Shown here: piece by piece, positions 13,461-21,883 of the stretch
How positions within the stretch are numbered: position 1 is the first letter of the stretch
Layout: every line of letters begins with the position of its first letter
Origin: a virus
DNA: 24,311 nucleotides
IMG/VR virus record: IMGVR_UViG_3300012000_000001
Coordinates: 1-24,311 of that record
Reading direction: 5' to 3' (one strand)
Program-made: the position numbers and the translations under genes
Notes under the pieces: generated by a model
Database searches by the model: none
Told to the model about the DNA's origin: nothing
The model's input: only the letters and a program-made list of their open reading frames with translations

Positions 13461-15053
13461 ATGCAAATATTTGAACAAGAAAAAGCCGACGGCCTTGAAC
13501 CCATCCTATCCGCTTCGGCCTCAATTTCATACGCTAGTGTTGCACAACCCTATGATGGTGCAAAGAAAGATACTAAGTACTTAAAGAGTACAGCATCTTT
13601 TATGGATGAAGATCTATACTATGTACAGTCAATTTTAGTATCTTCTTCATGGAATAAAAATGATGATATATTTGATAAATTAGAAGTTTGGAATGCTCGC
13701 AATACCCCTGAGCATAAGCCTACTAATTTAGAGCACAACGAAGAAACAATCATAGGTCATATTATTTCTAACTGGCCAATTACAGAAGACGGTATTTTAA
13801 TTGATGAAAATACTCCAGTAGATAATTTACCAGAAAAATATCATATTCTTACTGGTTCCGTTATTTATAGAGGATTTAGTAATCCTGAATTACGAGACCG
13901 ATCTAACAAACTAATAGCAGAAATTGAAGATGGTACCAAATATGTCAGTATGGAATGTTTCTTTAAGGGTTTTGATTACGGCGTATTAAATAAAGCAACC
14001 AATGAATATAAAATTCTTAATAGAAATAACGAAACAGCATATTTGACCAAATATTTACGAGCATACGGCGGATTGGGTGAACACGAAAACTATAAAATTG
14101 GTAGAGTTTTAAGAAATATTACTTTTACTGGAAAAGGTTATGTTGACAAACCAGCTAATGCTGATAGTATAATCTTTTCTAAGAATATGATTATAAAACC
14201 AGAAACTGAAACTAAAATAGACAATTTTGAAGAAAAAAATGAAGAAATTGTCAATTCAGGTGTATTAAGTTTTCAATCCAATACTAATTCGGAGATTTTA
14301 ACTATGAGTGCAGCTAAAGAAGAGGTTGTAATGGAAAACACAGAAGCTAAAACAGAATGTGCTGAAGCTACAGAAAAGGCTATTACACTAGCCTCTGAGA
14401 TGAGCACACAAGTATCAGAACTCAAGACAGCAAACGAAAAGCTTCAAGCTGAACTTAGCGAGGCCATTGCCGCTAAGGATAGTGAAATTGCTCAACTCAA
14501 AGAGCAAGCTGCACAAGTATTAGCTCAAGAAATTGAAAAGCTTCAAACAGAAATGTTAGCTGAAGCTGCTAAGAAAATGGAAGAAGACAAGAAGGCTAAA
14601 GACGAAGAAATGACTAAGGTCAAATCGGAGCTTGACGCCGCCAATGAAATTATTGCTGGTTACAAAATGAAAGAAGAAGAGATGGCCAAGAAAGAAAAGA
14701 AAATGAAGAGAATGGCATCTCTCGTTGAGGTTGGCTTTGATAACGAAGCCGCTTCTGCTACAGTAGATAAATTTGAGTCTCTTGACGATGATTCTTTTGA
14801 GGCTATGACTTCCCTCTTTGCTGGTAAATTACCTCCTTGGTTAAACAAGAAGGATAAAGAAGAAGACAAAGAGAAGAAAGATAAGCCTAAGGCCTCGTCT
14901 AATAATGCCGATTCCCAGGTTTTGGAGCAGGCTGAAGAAGATGAGTCTGTTAATTTGAGTGTTGGCGGCGATACAGAATCCGAAGTGGATTCAACAAGAG
15001 CTGCTTTGGTCGAATTCGTATGTAGCAAACTAGGCAAAAAGAATAACAAATAA
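13461..15053 (+). CDS. Prohead protease fused to scaffold protein
   Basis: A 530-aa protein with two parts. Residues about 1-235 look like a phage prohead protease of the herpesvirus-assemblin/T4 gp21 type: His92 in NLEHNEETIIGHI and Ser163 in TKYVSMECFF are the likely catalytic pair, and RNITFTGKGYVDKPAN is typical of this family just after the catalytic region. After a spacer (about 236-280), residues 282-470 form a highly charged coiled coil (ELKTANEKLQAEL, EKLQTEMLAEAAKKMEEDKK), as in scaffolds, followed by an acidic, Ser-rich tail. The scaffold would shape the prohead and then be cut by the protease. UAGGU (13450-13454) serves as ribosome binding site. An internal start at 14304 could make scaffold alone. 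Confidence 0.8.
   Translation: MQIFEQEKADGLEPILSASASISYASVAQPYDGAKKDTKYLKSTASFMDEDLYYVQSILVSSSWNKNDDIFDKLEVWNARNTPEHKPTNLEHNEETIIGHIISNWPITEDGILIDENTPVDNLPEKYHILTGSVIYRGFSNPELRDRSNKLIAEIEDGTKYVSMECFFKGFDYGVLNKATNEYKILNRNNETAYLTKYLRAYGGLGEHENYKIGRVLRNITFTGKGYVDKPANADSIIFSKNMIIKPETETKIDNFEEKNEEIVNSGVLSFQSNTNSEILTMSAAKEEVVMENTEAKTECAEATEKAITLASEMSTQVSELKTANEKLQAELSEAIAAKDSEIAQLKEQAAQVLAQEIEKLQTEMLAEAAKKMEEDKKAKDEEMTKVKSELDAANEIIAGYKMKEEEMAKKEKKMKRMASLVEVGFDNEAASATVDKFESLDDDSFEAMTSLFAGKLPPWLNKKDKEEDKEKKDKPKASSNNADSQVLEQAEEDESVNLSVGGDTESEVDSTRAALVEFVCSKLGKKNNK
14304..15053 (+). CDS. Likely internal in-frame start producing scaffold alone
   Basis: Within the protease/scaffold gene, GGAG (14291-14294) lies 9 nt before an in-frame ATG (14304, codon 282; MSAAKEEVVMENTE), just where the coiled-coil scaffold begins. 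The spacing and motif match those of the flanking structural genes (GGAG before 15077, GGGAG before 15564). This gives a 249-aa scaffold. The arrangement is known in lambda (C/Nu3) and herpesviruses (UL26/UL26.5), where scaffold is made in excess over protease. The start itself is inferred. Confidence 0.55.
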   Translation: MSAAKEEVVMENTEAKTECAEATEKAITLASEMSTQVSELKTANEKLQAELSEAIAAKDSEIAQLKEQAAQVLAQEIEKLQTEMLAEAAKKMEEDKKAKDEEMTKVKSELDAANEIIAGYKMKEEEMAKKEKKMKRMASLVEVGFDNEAASATVDKFESLDDDSFEAMTSLFAGKLPPWLNKKDKEEDKEKKDKPKASSNNADSQVLEQAEEDESVNLSVGGDTESEVDSTRAALVEFVCSKLGKKNNK

Positions 15054-15076
15054 CTCACTTTTAATGGAGAATTACA

Positions 15077-15535
15077 ATGGCTCTAAAACCAGATCGTGTT
15101 GAACTTTTAACTGACGTTTCCTTTTTCATGAATACAACAGCCGAACGTGGTGGCGTTGTTAGTGTCGTAACAGCCACTAGTGGTGTTGGCGTATCTATGG
15201 ATGATGCTAATGCTGTTGTTGCTTATGCTGCTGTAGCTTCTGGCGCCAAGCCAGTAGGTCTACTGCTTAATGATGTTGTTAACCTTGATCTAACCAGACA
15301 GCACATTAATTGGCACAAAGACGAGACACAAGTTGGTGGCAAGGTCACCGTGCTTCGTGTTGGTCAGGTAACAACAAACATGCTCGTTGCTGGCACAACA
15401 CCCTCCGCTGGTGCTGATGCTTATGTTGGTGCTAGTGGCTTGATTGGAACCAGCAGTACAAATGCTGTTAAGATTGGTCAATTCCTTAGCGCCAAAGATA
15501 CCGACGGCTACGTCAAAGTATCAGTTAACCTTTAA
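15077..15535 (+). CDS. Probable capsid decoration protein
   Basis: A 152-aa, Gly/Ala/Val/Thr-rich, beta-type protein between scaffold and major capsid protein, where head decoration proteins usually lie. It starts MALKPDRVELLTDVSFFMN and has small-residue-rich stretches (GGVVSVVTATSGVGVSMDD, AYAAVASGAKPVGLLLNDVV, TPSAGADAYVGASGLIGTS) typical of decoration proteins that trimerise on the capsid surface. GGAG lies 7 nt before the ATG. Assignment rests on size, composition and position; no catalytic motif is expected. Confidence 0.72.
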   Translation: MALKPDRVELLTDVSFFMNTTAERGGVVSVVTATSGVGVSMDDANAVVAYAAVASGAKPVGLLLNDVVNLDLTRQHINWHKDETQVGGKVTVLRVGQVTTNMLVAGTTPSAGADAYVGASGLIGTSSTNAVKIGQFLSAKDTDGYVKVSVNL

Positions 15536-15563
15536 TCATTTTTAAAAATAGGGAGATAAACAC

Positions 15564-16574
15564 ATGTCAGCTAAAACCGAAAGATTTCAACCTACACCAG
15601 AATTAACAGATCTTCTTGTTCGTTCTGGTTCGCCAAACAGAGAGGTAGCTATCGCTGCTAATGCTGAATTTGCAAAAGCTCTTGAGTTACCACTTCGCAG
15701 AGGCGTTCTAAGTGGAGACATTCTTGACGGCATTTTCGAGCCAATTCAATTAGCTCAAAGTGCTACTCCTGAGTTCCCACTCGATTTCCTTGCTCCTGGA
15801 ACTGAAAAGGACTTTGTTGCGTATACAATTCCTAATCACGGATATATTCCAGAGAGACATGTTGAAGGCGATTACGTCATGGTTCCAACATATGATGTTG
15901 GCGCATCCATCGACTATCTCCTAAAATATGCTCGTGATGCTCGTTGGGACGTTGTTGGTCGTGCTATGGAAGTGCTCGAAGCTTCATTCGTCAAGAAGAT
16001 GAATGATGACGGTTGGCACACCATTCTTGCTGCTGGCGTTGATCGCAATATCGTAGTATACGATAGCGATGCCAATTCCAGTCAGTTCACCAAGAGGCTC
16101 GTTAGTCTTATGAAAACTGTTATGCGTCGTAATGGTGGTGGTAATAGCACTAGTGCCAATAGAGGTTTGTTAACAGACCTTTATGTCTCACCAGAAGCTA
16201 TGGAAGACATTCGTAATTGGGGTCTTGATCAAGTTGACGAAATTACTCGTAGAGAGATCTACACAGCTGCCGATGGCAGTCTCAACAGAGTATTCGGCGT
16301 CAATTTACATGATCTCGATGAACTCGGTGTTGGTCAGCAGTATCAGCTGTTCTACAGCAACACTCTCAGTGCCGCCCTACCAACTGGTAAGACAGAGGTT
16401 GTTGTGGGTCTTGATCTCCGCAAGAGAGACAGCTTTATTATGCCAGTTCGCCAAGAAGTCCAAATCTTCGAAGACGAGACACTACATCGTCAGAAGAGAG
16501 CTGGTTTCTATGGCTGGGCAGAGCTTGGCTTTGCTGTTCTTGATAACCGTAGAGTTCTAGTTGGCGCACTATAA
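15564..16574 (+). CDS. Major capsid protein (HK97-fold type)
   Basis: A 336-aa protein with a strong GGGAG ribosome binding site 8 nt upstream, placed after the scaffold and decoration genes. Typical features of HK97-fold capsid proteins of this class are the N-terminal arm (about 1-50), the E-loop region (about 70-110, YTIPNHGYIPERHVEGDYVMVPTYDV) and the long spine helix (WDVVGRAMEVLEASFVKKMNDDGW). LLTDLYVSPEAMEDIRNW and the C-terminal RQEVQIFEDETLHRQKRAGFYGWAELGFAVLD, a common ending of such proteins, are also present. It forms the icosahedral shell. The scaffold gene's separate protease suggests N-terminal processing, but no cut site was identified. A strong terminator follows directly. 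Confidence 0.9.
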   Translation: MSAKTERFQPTPELTDLLVRSGSPNREVAIAANAEFAKALELPLRRGVLSGDILDGIFEPIQLAQSATPEFPLDFLAPGTEKDFVAYTIPNHGYIPERHVEGDYVMVPTYDVGASIDYLLKYARDARWDVVGRAMEVLEASFVKKMNDDGWHTILAAGVDRNIVVYDSDANSSQFTKRLVSLMKTVMRRNGGGNSTSANRGLLTDLYVSPEAMEDIRNWGLDQVDEITRREIYTAADGSLNRVFGVNLHDLDELGVGQQYQLFYSNTLSAALPTGKTEVVVGLDLRKRDSFIMPVRQEVQIFEDETLHRQKRAGFYGWAELGFAVLDNRRVLVGAL

Positions 16575-16610
16575 TATAGTGTCCAAACTATAATGTTTCA
16601 AAAGAAGATG

Positions 16611-16640
16611 GGCCAGTTTTACTGGCCTTTCTTTTTTTAT
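16611..16640 (+). terminator. Strong intrinsic terminator after the major capsid gene
   Basis: GGCCAG, TTTTA loop, CTGGCC (16611-16627), then TTTCTTTTTTT. It closes the head operon 36 nt after the capsid stop codon and separates it from the fibre genes, which therefore need their own promoter. Confidence 0.9.
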
Positions 16641-16678
16641 ATACATTGTTTCAGTACGCCATTAAGGTGTATTAGATT

Positions 16679-16686
16679 TATGAATA
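16679..16686 (+). promoter_or_regulatory. Candidate late promoter (TATGAATA) for the fibre operon
   Basis: TATGAATA differs by one base from the T4-type late box TATAAATA. It lies 31 nt before ATG 16718 and after the terminator at 16611-16640, where a promoter is needed. No good sigma70 pair is seen in this gap. Confidence 0.35.
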
Positions 16687-16717
16687 TACTAACACTAAAA
16701 TTTATCTAGGGCATAAT

Positions 16718-17119
16718 ATGGCAGCTAGTAAATATGATTTTGTCATAGAGCAAGGCTCTTCATTTAAACTGACACTAGTGTACAAAAATGAAAATGGCGA
16801 AGTTGTTGATTTAACAAATTGGTGCGCCAGACTAACATGGAAAACCAATACAAATATTACACAGGTTTTTACTACAGATAATTTAGACTATAGTGTATAT
16901 AAGTTTACAATAGAACCAGAAATTGGCAAGCTTACGCTGTTGATCCCCGCAAGTACAACTAATGGTTTTACTTTTAATACGGCTAAATATGATTTAGAAC
17001 TTCAAAGCGATTATGATCTATATACAGGAGGAGGTAAGTACGTTAGTCGTTTACTTTTTGGAACAGCAACCATTGGTAAGAGATTCAGTCAATCCACTGA
17101 TCTGCTGGAATGCGAATAA
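16718..17119 (+). CDS. Probable virion adaptor protein, Ig-like beta sandwich
   Basis: A 133-aa protein with AGGG 6 nt before the ATG. The pattern YDFVIEQGSSFKLTLVYKNENGEVVDLTNWCARLTWK, then GKLTLLIPASTT, then AKYDLELQSDYD and VSRLLFGTATI, matches a family of short phage structural proteins found before tail-fibre genes. In those, a QG-[AS]-[ST]-F...DLTG.-A core makes an Ig-like or baseplate-adaptor sandwich (family knowledge, from memory). It opens the fibre block here. No enzymatic residues are seen. Confidence 0.65.
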   Translation: MAASKYDFVIEQGSSFKLTLVYKNENGEVVDLTNWCARLTWKTNTNITQVFTTDNLDYSVYKFTIEPEIGKLTLLIPASTTNGFTFNTAKYDLELQSDYDLYTGGGKYVSRLLFGTATIGKRFSQSTDLLECE

Positions 17120-17122
17120 TTT

Positions 17123-17350
17123 ATGAGTAATTTTACTTTAGAGATTTTTGATACCAAGCATACAGTTGAGATAGAAACTACTATAGCTGATACTGTTAAT
17201 AATTTATTTATTGAGACCTCCTCTGATAAAAGTGTAGACATAACTGTTGGATATATTGGCGCTGTTGTATACGCTAGTGATATTGTTGGTTTAGATTCAT
17301 ACTTAACCAATTTCATAGATCACCACAATATCGATTGTGGTTCACCATAA
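17123..17350 (+). CDS. Small protein of the fibre operon, unknown function
   Basis: A 75-aa acidic protein, 3 nt after the adaptor gene, with only a weak GGAA site. It starts MSNFTLEIFDTKHTVEIETT and is predicted beta-rich (VDITVGYIGAVVYASD) with a short C-terminal helix (LDSYLTNFIDHHN). It is followed 18 nt later by the first large fibre, so it is probably a small virion or fibre-assembly protein. No family is recognised. Confidence 0.65.
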   Translation: MSNFTLEIFDTKHTVEIETTIADTVNNLFIETSSDKSVDITVGYIGAVVYASDIVGLDSYLTNFIDHHNIDCGSP

Positions 17351-17368
17351 TAACCAGGAGATGACATA

Positions 17369-19540
17369 ATGGCTGTTCAAACATTAATTCAGGTTCGTAG
17401 AGGCACAGCAAGCGAATGGAGAATAGCCAATTCAACGCTAAGCGCTGGTGAATGGGGTTTTGAAACAGACTCAAAAAGGTATAAAATAGGTGATGGTCTA
17501 ACATCATGGAATAGTTTGCCCTATTCGTCTATATTGCCATCTTCTAGCGATCTTTCTGGAGCAAGTGGTATAGCAGTTTCATTTACTGCAAACTCTGGCA
17601 TACCGGTTACTATCTCCGTTACTGGTATTAACTCATCACAAGTTACTAATTTCAATAGCGCGGTAAGTGGACTATTGCCAGTTAAGAGTATCACAGCAGG
17701 AAATAATATTACCGTTACTCCTAGTGGAGATAATGGTTTTGTAATTAGCTCTCCCGTAAATGAGAATACTGTTAAAGACATTATAGGCTCCACCATTGTT
17801 GGCGTGAGTGGGATTAGAGCAAGTTATGATAGCGTTGGTAAATTAGAAACCATCTCAGTTACTGGATTAACAAGCTCTTATATTGGAGACTTCAATACCT
17901 CAGTAAGCGGACTATTAGGTGTTAAGAGCCTGATTCAAGGTACCGGTATAGGCATTTCAAATGCTGGAGGAAATCAGACAATTAGTATTACTGGTATTCC
18001 AACATCTTTAATTACCAATTTTGCTAGTGGTGTCAATACCCTTATTGATAATGCTGTTAGTGCAAGTATTGTTGGTGGTAGTGGTGTTGATATTGTATAC
18101 AATAGTGGCACAAATACACTTACTATCAGCAGTGCTCTAACTGCAGGTAGTGGCATAGCATTAACTCATAATAGTGGAAATTATGTTGTTAGTCTAAGTG
18201 ATCCTACTATTCAACTAGTAGAGATCACAGACCTATCTTCTAACGCTAGAAGCTTTTTACTAACACCAAGTAGCAATAATCTTGCAACTCTTGTTACTGA
18301 TGAAACAGGTACCGGAAGTTTAGTATTTTCTAACAGTCCCACACTTAGTGGAGTTACTATTAATGGTAATCTTACTGTTAGTGGTAGTGGTCTAGTTGCT
18401 AGTAATGTTAATGACTTTAATACTGCTGTTAGAACCAATCGCTTGGATCAAATGGCTGTTCCTACAGGGAATGTGTCATTTAATAACGTTAAGATTACTA
18501 GTTTGGCAGATCCGGTTAGTGATCAAGATGCTGCTACAAAAGCATACGTAGATGCTGCACGAATGGGTCTTGATGTTAAACAAAGTGTTAGAGTTGCTAC
18601 CACAGACAGTATAACACTATCTGGAACCCAAACTATTGATGGGGTTGCTGTTGTAGCTGGTGATAGAGTATTGGTAAAGAATCAGACTACTGGTAGTCAA
18701 AATGGTATCTATACGGTAGCTGCTGGTTCTTGGAGTAGAGCGTCTGATGCAGACACTACCGCAAAAGTTACAGCAGGATTATTTACTTTCGTAACCGAAG
18801 GTACTGTTAATGCTGATAGTGGATGGGTAATTACTACTAATGATGAAATAGTGCTTGGTACCACCGCTCTAGTATTTGCTCAATTTTCTGGTGCTGGCCA
18901 GATAACTGCTGGTGCTGGTTTAACAAAGAATGGTAATACTATAGATGCTGTTGGTACAGCTGGTCGTATAGTTGTTAATGCTGATAATATTGATCTTGAT
19001 ACGGTAAGTCAAACAGATGGCAGCGGCTCGTCTGGTACTAGTTTTGTACAAAGCGTTACAAGAGATTCTTATGGACGAGTAACTGGAGTAACAACAGCCT
19101 CAGTACAAGATGCTACAACGTCTGCTAAGGGTATAGCTAGTTTTGATAGTGGAGATTTTAGTGTTTCTTCTGGCGCCGTAAGTATCAAAGCTAGTGGTGT
19201 CGATAATTCTCAATTAGCTAACAGCTCTGTAACTATTGGTTCAACATCAGTTAGTCTTGGAGGAAGCATAACTTCCGTATCGGGACTAACTAGCGTTTCT
19301 AGCACATCATTTGTTGGTTCTCTTAGTGGTACGGCTACCAACGCTTTGAATATTGAGGTGGATGTAGCAACTACTGGAACTAATAATCTAGTTTTTGTAA
19401 ATGGTACCGATGGAAACCTCAAACCAATTGTTAATGATAAATTAAGAATTAATTTGAGTAGCAATGAACTATTAGGCTCGTCCAACACTACCCCAGCCAC
19501 AACATTGAAATACTTTATTATAGATGGTGGAACACCATAA
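17369..19540 (+). CDS. Tail fibre protein 1 with Mtd-type N-terminal domain
   Basis: A 723-aa protein; AGGAG lies 8 nt before the ATG. Residues 1-52 (LIQVRRGTASEWRIAN...GEWGFETDSKRYKIGDGLTSW) are the domain seen at the N-terminus of major tropism determinants and many fibres, which attaches or trimerises them. Beta-repeat modules follow (about 95-120 and 175-200, FNSAVSGLLPVKSITAGNNI, FNTSVSGLLGVKSLIQGTGI), then DQDAATKAYVDAARMGLDVKQSVRVATT (about 388) and TIDGVAVVAGDRVLVKNQ, the common fibre-shaft module. After it come NGIYTV and GLTKNGNTIDAV. The C-terminus is not a recognised receptor-binding domain. It is a cell-surface contact protein; a similar N-terminus starts the fibre at 22700. Confidence 0.9.
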   Translation: MAVQTLIQVRRGTASEWRIANSTLSAGEWGFETDSKRYKIGDGLTSWNSLPYSSILPSSSDLSGASGIAVSFTANSGIPVTISVTGINSSQVTNFNSAVSGLLPVKSITAGNNITVTPSGDNGFVISSPVNENTVKDIIGSTIVGVSGIRASYDSVGKLETISVTGLTSSYIGDFNTSVSGLLGVKSLIQGTGIGISNAGGNQTISITGIPTSLITNFASGVNTLIDNAVSASIVGGSGVDIVYNSGTNTLTISSALTAGSGIALTHNSGNYVVSLSDPTIQLVEITDLSSNARSFLLTPSSNNLATLVTDETGTGSLVFSNSPTLSGVTINGNLTVSGSGLVASNVNDFNTAVRTNRLDQMAVPTGNVSFNNVKITSLADPVSDQDAATKAYVDAARMGLDVKQSVRVATTDSITLSGTQTIDGVAVVAGDRVLVKNQTTGSQNGIYTVAAGSWSRASDADTTAKVTAGLFTFVTEGTVNADSGWVITTNDEIVLGTTALVFAQFSGAGQITAGAGLTKNGNTIDAVGTAGRIVVNADNIDLDTVSQTDGSGSSGTSFVQSVTRDSYGRVTGVTTASVQDATTSAKGIASFDSGDFSVSSGAVSIKASGVDNSQLANSSVTIGSTSVSLGGSITSVSGLTSVSSTSFVGSLSGTATNALNIEVDVATTGTNNLVFVNGTDGNLKPIVNDKLRINLSSNELLGSSNTTPATTLKYFIIDGGTP

Positions 19541-19607
19541 TTAAGATTATTTTGAGTTTTATATGGCTCATAATTCCATCCATTATTTTTTGAAATAGGT
19601 ACACAAT

Positions 19608-21347
19608 ATGAAAAACGGCAAAATATTTATTAAAAATGGCCAACCTTATGTGGTGCCACTTCGCTTGGTAGATGGTGTTTTGTCTGGTTATGTTGAAGGA
19701 AATATAGCGGCAACTCCAACGGCTACGCCAAGCCCTTCAGCTACCGTCACACCAACGGCCACACCAACATCCACACCAACACCCACACTAACACGAACTC
19801 CCACTAATACTCCAACAACCACCATAACCAATACTCCCACTTCCAGTGCTATACCGGCTACACCCACACCAACTACTACTGCAACTCCAACTTTAACAGC
19901 CAGTATTACTCGGACTCCTACACAGACAGTCGCAGCTTCAGTTTCTTCCCTAGCGATTGTGAGCGGATCTGCTCAAGGGAGCGGCACGTCAGCATCTCCC
20001 TATTTAGTAGCAGCTGATACATCTCCATCTCCAATATATCAGGCAAATGTACCTGGGCTACTGACAGTAAACTTTACCAGTAGAAGATTCTTTGATTACA
20101 ACTGCGGAAAATCTGGATGCTCACAAGGTAGACACAACGAAGGTGTTTATTTCTTATGGCCAAATGGTATTTATTACGAACAAATACGAACTAATATAGA
20201 TAATTTTACAACTTCGACTGGTTTTGGGTATGAAGCATTTTTAACAAATGCCTCTAGAAATACCTTAACAACAATTAGCTACCCTATGCACGCCGGACAA
20301 AGATTAAGAATGAGCCAACATTCTCAGGCTGTGGGTGACGACCGATCTGCCCCCGATAACAACAGACAACTTACAAACACAAGAATAAGCTTTACGCCAG
20401 CGAGTAGTAATTTTAGCATAACAGCAATAGGATCCAGAAGCTTACATGGAAATGGAACCGCAGCAACTCCTTATACCACAACAAGTCGATACGACACAAA
20501 TCCTAATGAGAGAACATTAGTATTCAGGGCAAATGGAAATGGTGTTGTGGCCGTGTCCTGCGACAACATGGGCTATGATGCTGTAGCACCATTTAATGTT
20601 TTAGTAGGAGGAACAGCTAACAGTTTTTCTGGAGCAGTTTTAAAAGATAAAAATAATCTTTTCTCTTTTGCCAGATCTGCTAATAACACTATAAGCAGAC
20701 CTAATTATTATCATCGACCAAGATTCATCTGGGTTAACGATGGTGAAATATTCAGTCTAGCTTATCGTGAGTGCAACAAGAGTTCTTGTTGGTGGAGAGA
20801 AGTAAACACAGCATATGAGCCAACAGTAGTATGGGCTGTACCAAACTCTATATCTGCAAATGGTCTGTTTTTGATGAACTACTCGCCATTTCCAGTAGAT
20901 TTTGGGCTGCCAACTGTTGGCTGGCAGGGGCAAGTTTTACCAGGGAATAGTCCAGTTTATTGGTCTGGTCTTGGAACATCCTCTAGTCCAGCCAATATGA
21001 ATGATTGGAGTGCTAGCTTACACTTCATTGGCTATGGAGCAACAATCTACACATCCCTTAAGGGTACAATTTCTTTTAATTATCAAATTAGAGATCAACA
21101 ATGCAGTAAAAGTGGGTGTGTTTGGCCAAATCTTTTTGTTCAGATGACAACTAGACATGGTATATCGGGAGGATATGGCAACAGCAATGGCGGGCAGGTT
21201 TTATCAACAACTAATGTTTCAAACGGATTAAGTTCAGGAACACATACTGTAAACGTGTCAGCATTCAATAGCATTTCCTTTCTTTCTGCTAGTTCTGCGA
21301 GTGCATTTAAAATCACCAATCTAGTATTCACACCGAGCGTATCATGA
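19608..21347 (+). CDS. Thr/Pro-rich adhesin with repeated Cys-x-Lys-Ser-x-Cys motifs
   Basis: A 579-aa protein with AGG about 9 nt before the ATG. Residues 1-34 (MKNGKIFIKNGQPYVVPLRL) look like a virion-binding N-terminus. Residues 35-107 are a Thr/Pro repeat linker (TPTATP, TPTRTPT types), probably extended and a possible modification target. Then come three beta-type units opened by GSGTSASPY (124), GNGTAATPY (281) and GLGTSSSPA (454). CGKSGC (166-171), CNKSSC (389-394) and CSKSGC (499-504) could form disulfides or metal loops at the tip. No enzyme domain is seen. The stop codon overlaps the sulfotransferase start (ATGA), which ties it to the two enzymes downstream. It is probably a second type of fibre or head/tail adhesin. 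Confidence 0.75.
   Translation: MKNGKIFIKNGQPYVVPLRLVDGVLSGYVEGNIAATPTATPSPSATVTPTATPTSTPTPTLTRTPTNTPTTTITNTPTSSAIPATPTPTTTATPTLTASITRTPTQTVAASVSSLAIVSGSAQGSGTSASPYLVAADTSPSPIYQANVPGLLTVNFTSRRFFDYNCGKSGCSQGRHNEGVYFLWPNGIYYEQIRTNIDNFTTSTGFGYEAFLTNASRNTLTTISYPMHAGQRLRMSQHSQAVGDDRSAPDNNRQLTNTRISFTPASSNFSITAIGSRSLHGNGTAATPYTTTSRYDTNPNERTLVFRANGNGVVAVSCDNMGYDAVAPFNVLVGGTANSFSGAVLKDKNNLFSFARSANNTISRPNYYHRPRFIWVNDGEIFSLAYRECNKSSCWWREVNTAYEPTVVWAVPNSISANGLFLMNYSPFPVDFGLPTVGWQGQVLPGNSPVYWSGLGTSSSPANMNDWSASLHFIGYGATIYTSLKGTISFNYQIRDQQCSKSGCVWPNLFVQMTTRHGISGGYGNSNGGQVLSTTNVSNGLSSGTHTVNVSAFNSISFLSASSASAFKITNLVFTPSVS
19711..19928 (+). repeat. Degenerate Thr-Pro coding repeat
   Basis: About 73 codons dominated by ACN-CCN pairs (Thr-Pro), giving an extended linker in the adhesin. 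The repeats are degenerate at the third base, so the protein pattern rather than the DNA is conserved. The local base composition (C-rich, T-poor) differs from the flanking gene. Confidence 0.85.
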
Positions 21348-21883
21348 AAGGCGTTTGCGCATTACACAACGGTAAAGCTTTAGCTCTTGTTACAAGAAGC
21401 GGAAGTCATGCATTAATGAATTTGATGCTTCCAAAAGACCATATACAAACTCACCCAGAATGTCATAAAGATCAAAAGTGGCATCCTATAATGAACTTAC
21501 GAGGACATGATTTGAAAATGGGCTTACCAGAATGTGAAGTTTGTTGCATGGTAAGAAATCCCGTAGATAGATTCAGAAGCTCTTGCGCTAGACGGAATAA
21601 AACTGTTGAAGAAGGTTTATTAGAGGATGAGGTTCACTTTTGGAGCATGGAAAGTATGGGCCTTTTAAATGACAAAATTAAATACTTCTTATTTCCAGAA
21701 CAGATTGACGAATGTGCAGCTTGGCTAGGATTACCAACGCCTGTGCCGAGATTAAACGAAGAAAAAGATGATAAGAAACCAGTTTTAAGCGAGAGCCAGC
21801 TTGAACTAGTGGTCAAACAGTACTATAATGATAATGAACTATATCAAAAACTGAAGGAGAAATATTATGGCAAACAATTTTGA
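21344..21883 (+). CDS. Phage sulfotransferase (PAPS-dependent type)
   Basis: A 179-aa protein starting 4 nt inside the adhesin gene (ATGA). TRSGSHALMN (17-26) fits the 5'-phosphosulfate-binding loop and CMVRNPVDRFRSS (68-80, Arg71, Ser79/80) the 3'-phosphate-binding motif of sulfotransferases. The C-terminal LSESQLELVVKQYYNDNELYQKLKEKY is the usual final helix of the family. These enzymes move sulfate from PAPS to sugars, or to tyrosines in proteins. The short length suggests a minimal core. The catalytic base is not certain; His22 or a His in the middle region (HPECHKDQKWHP) are candidates. Overlap with the adhesin gene suggests the adhesin, or a glycan on it, as substrate (inference). Confidence 0.78.
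   Translation: MKGVCALHNGKALALVTRSGSHALMNLMLPKDHIQTHPECHKDQKWHPIMNLRGHDLKMGLPECEVCCMVRNPVDRFRSSCARRNKTVEEGLLEDEVHFWSMESMGLLNDKIKYFLFPEQIDECAAWLGLPTPVPRLNEEKDDKKPVLSESQLELVVKQYYNDNELYQKLKEKYYGKQF

Noticed and set aside
18211-18438. Long open frames on the opposite strand of the fibre genes
   Set aside because: They are shadows of the Ser/Thr/Val-rich fibre code, lacking ribosome binding sites and recognisable protein features.
19711-19928. CRISPR or tandem DNA repeat
   Set aside because: The repeat is a Thr-Pro codon pattern within an open frame, degenerate in DNA, without spacers of equal size.
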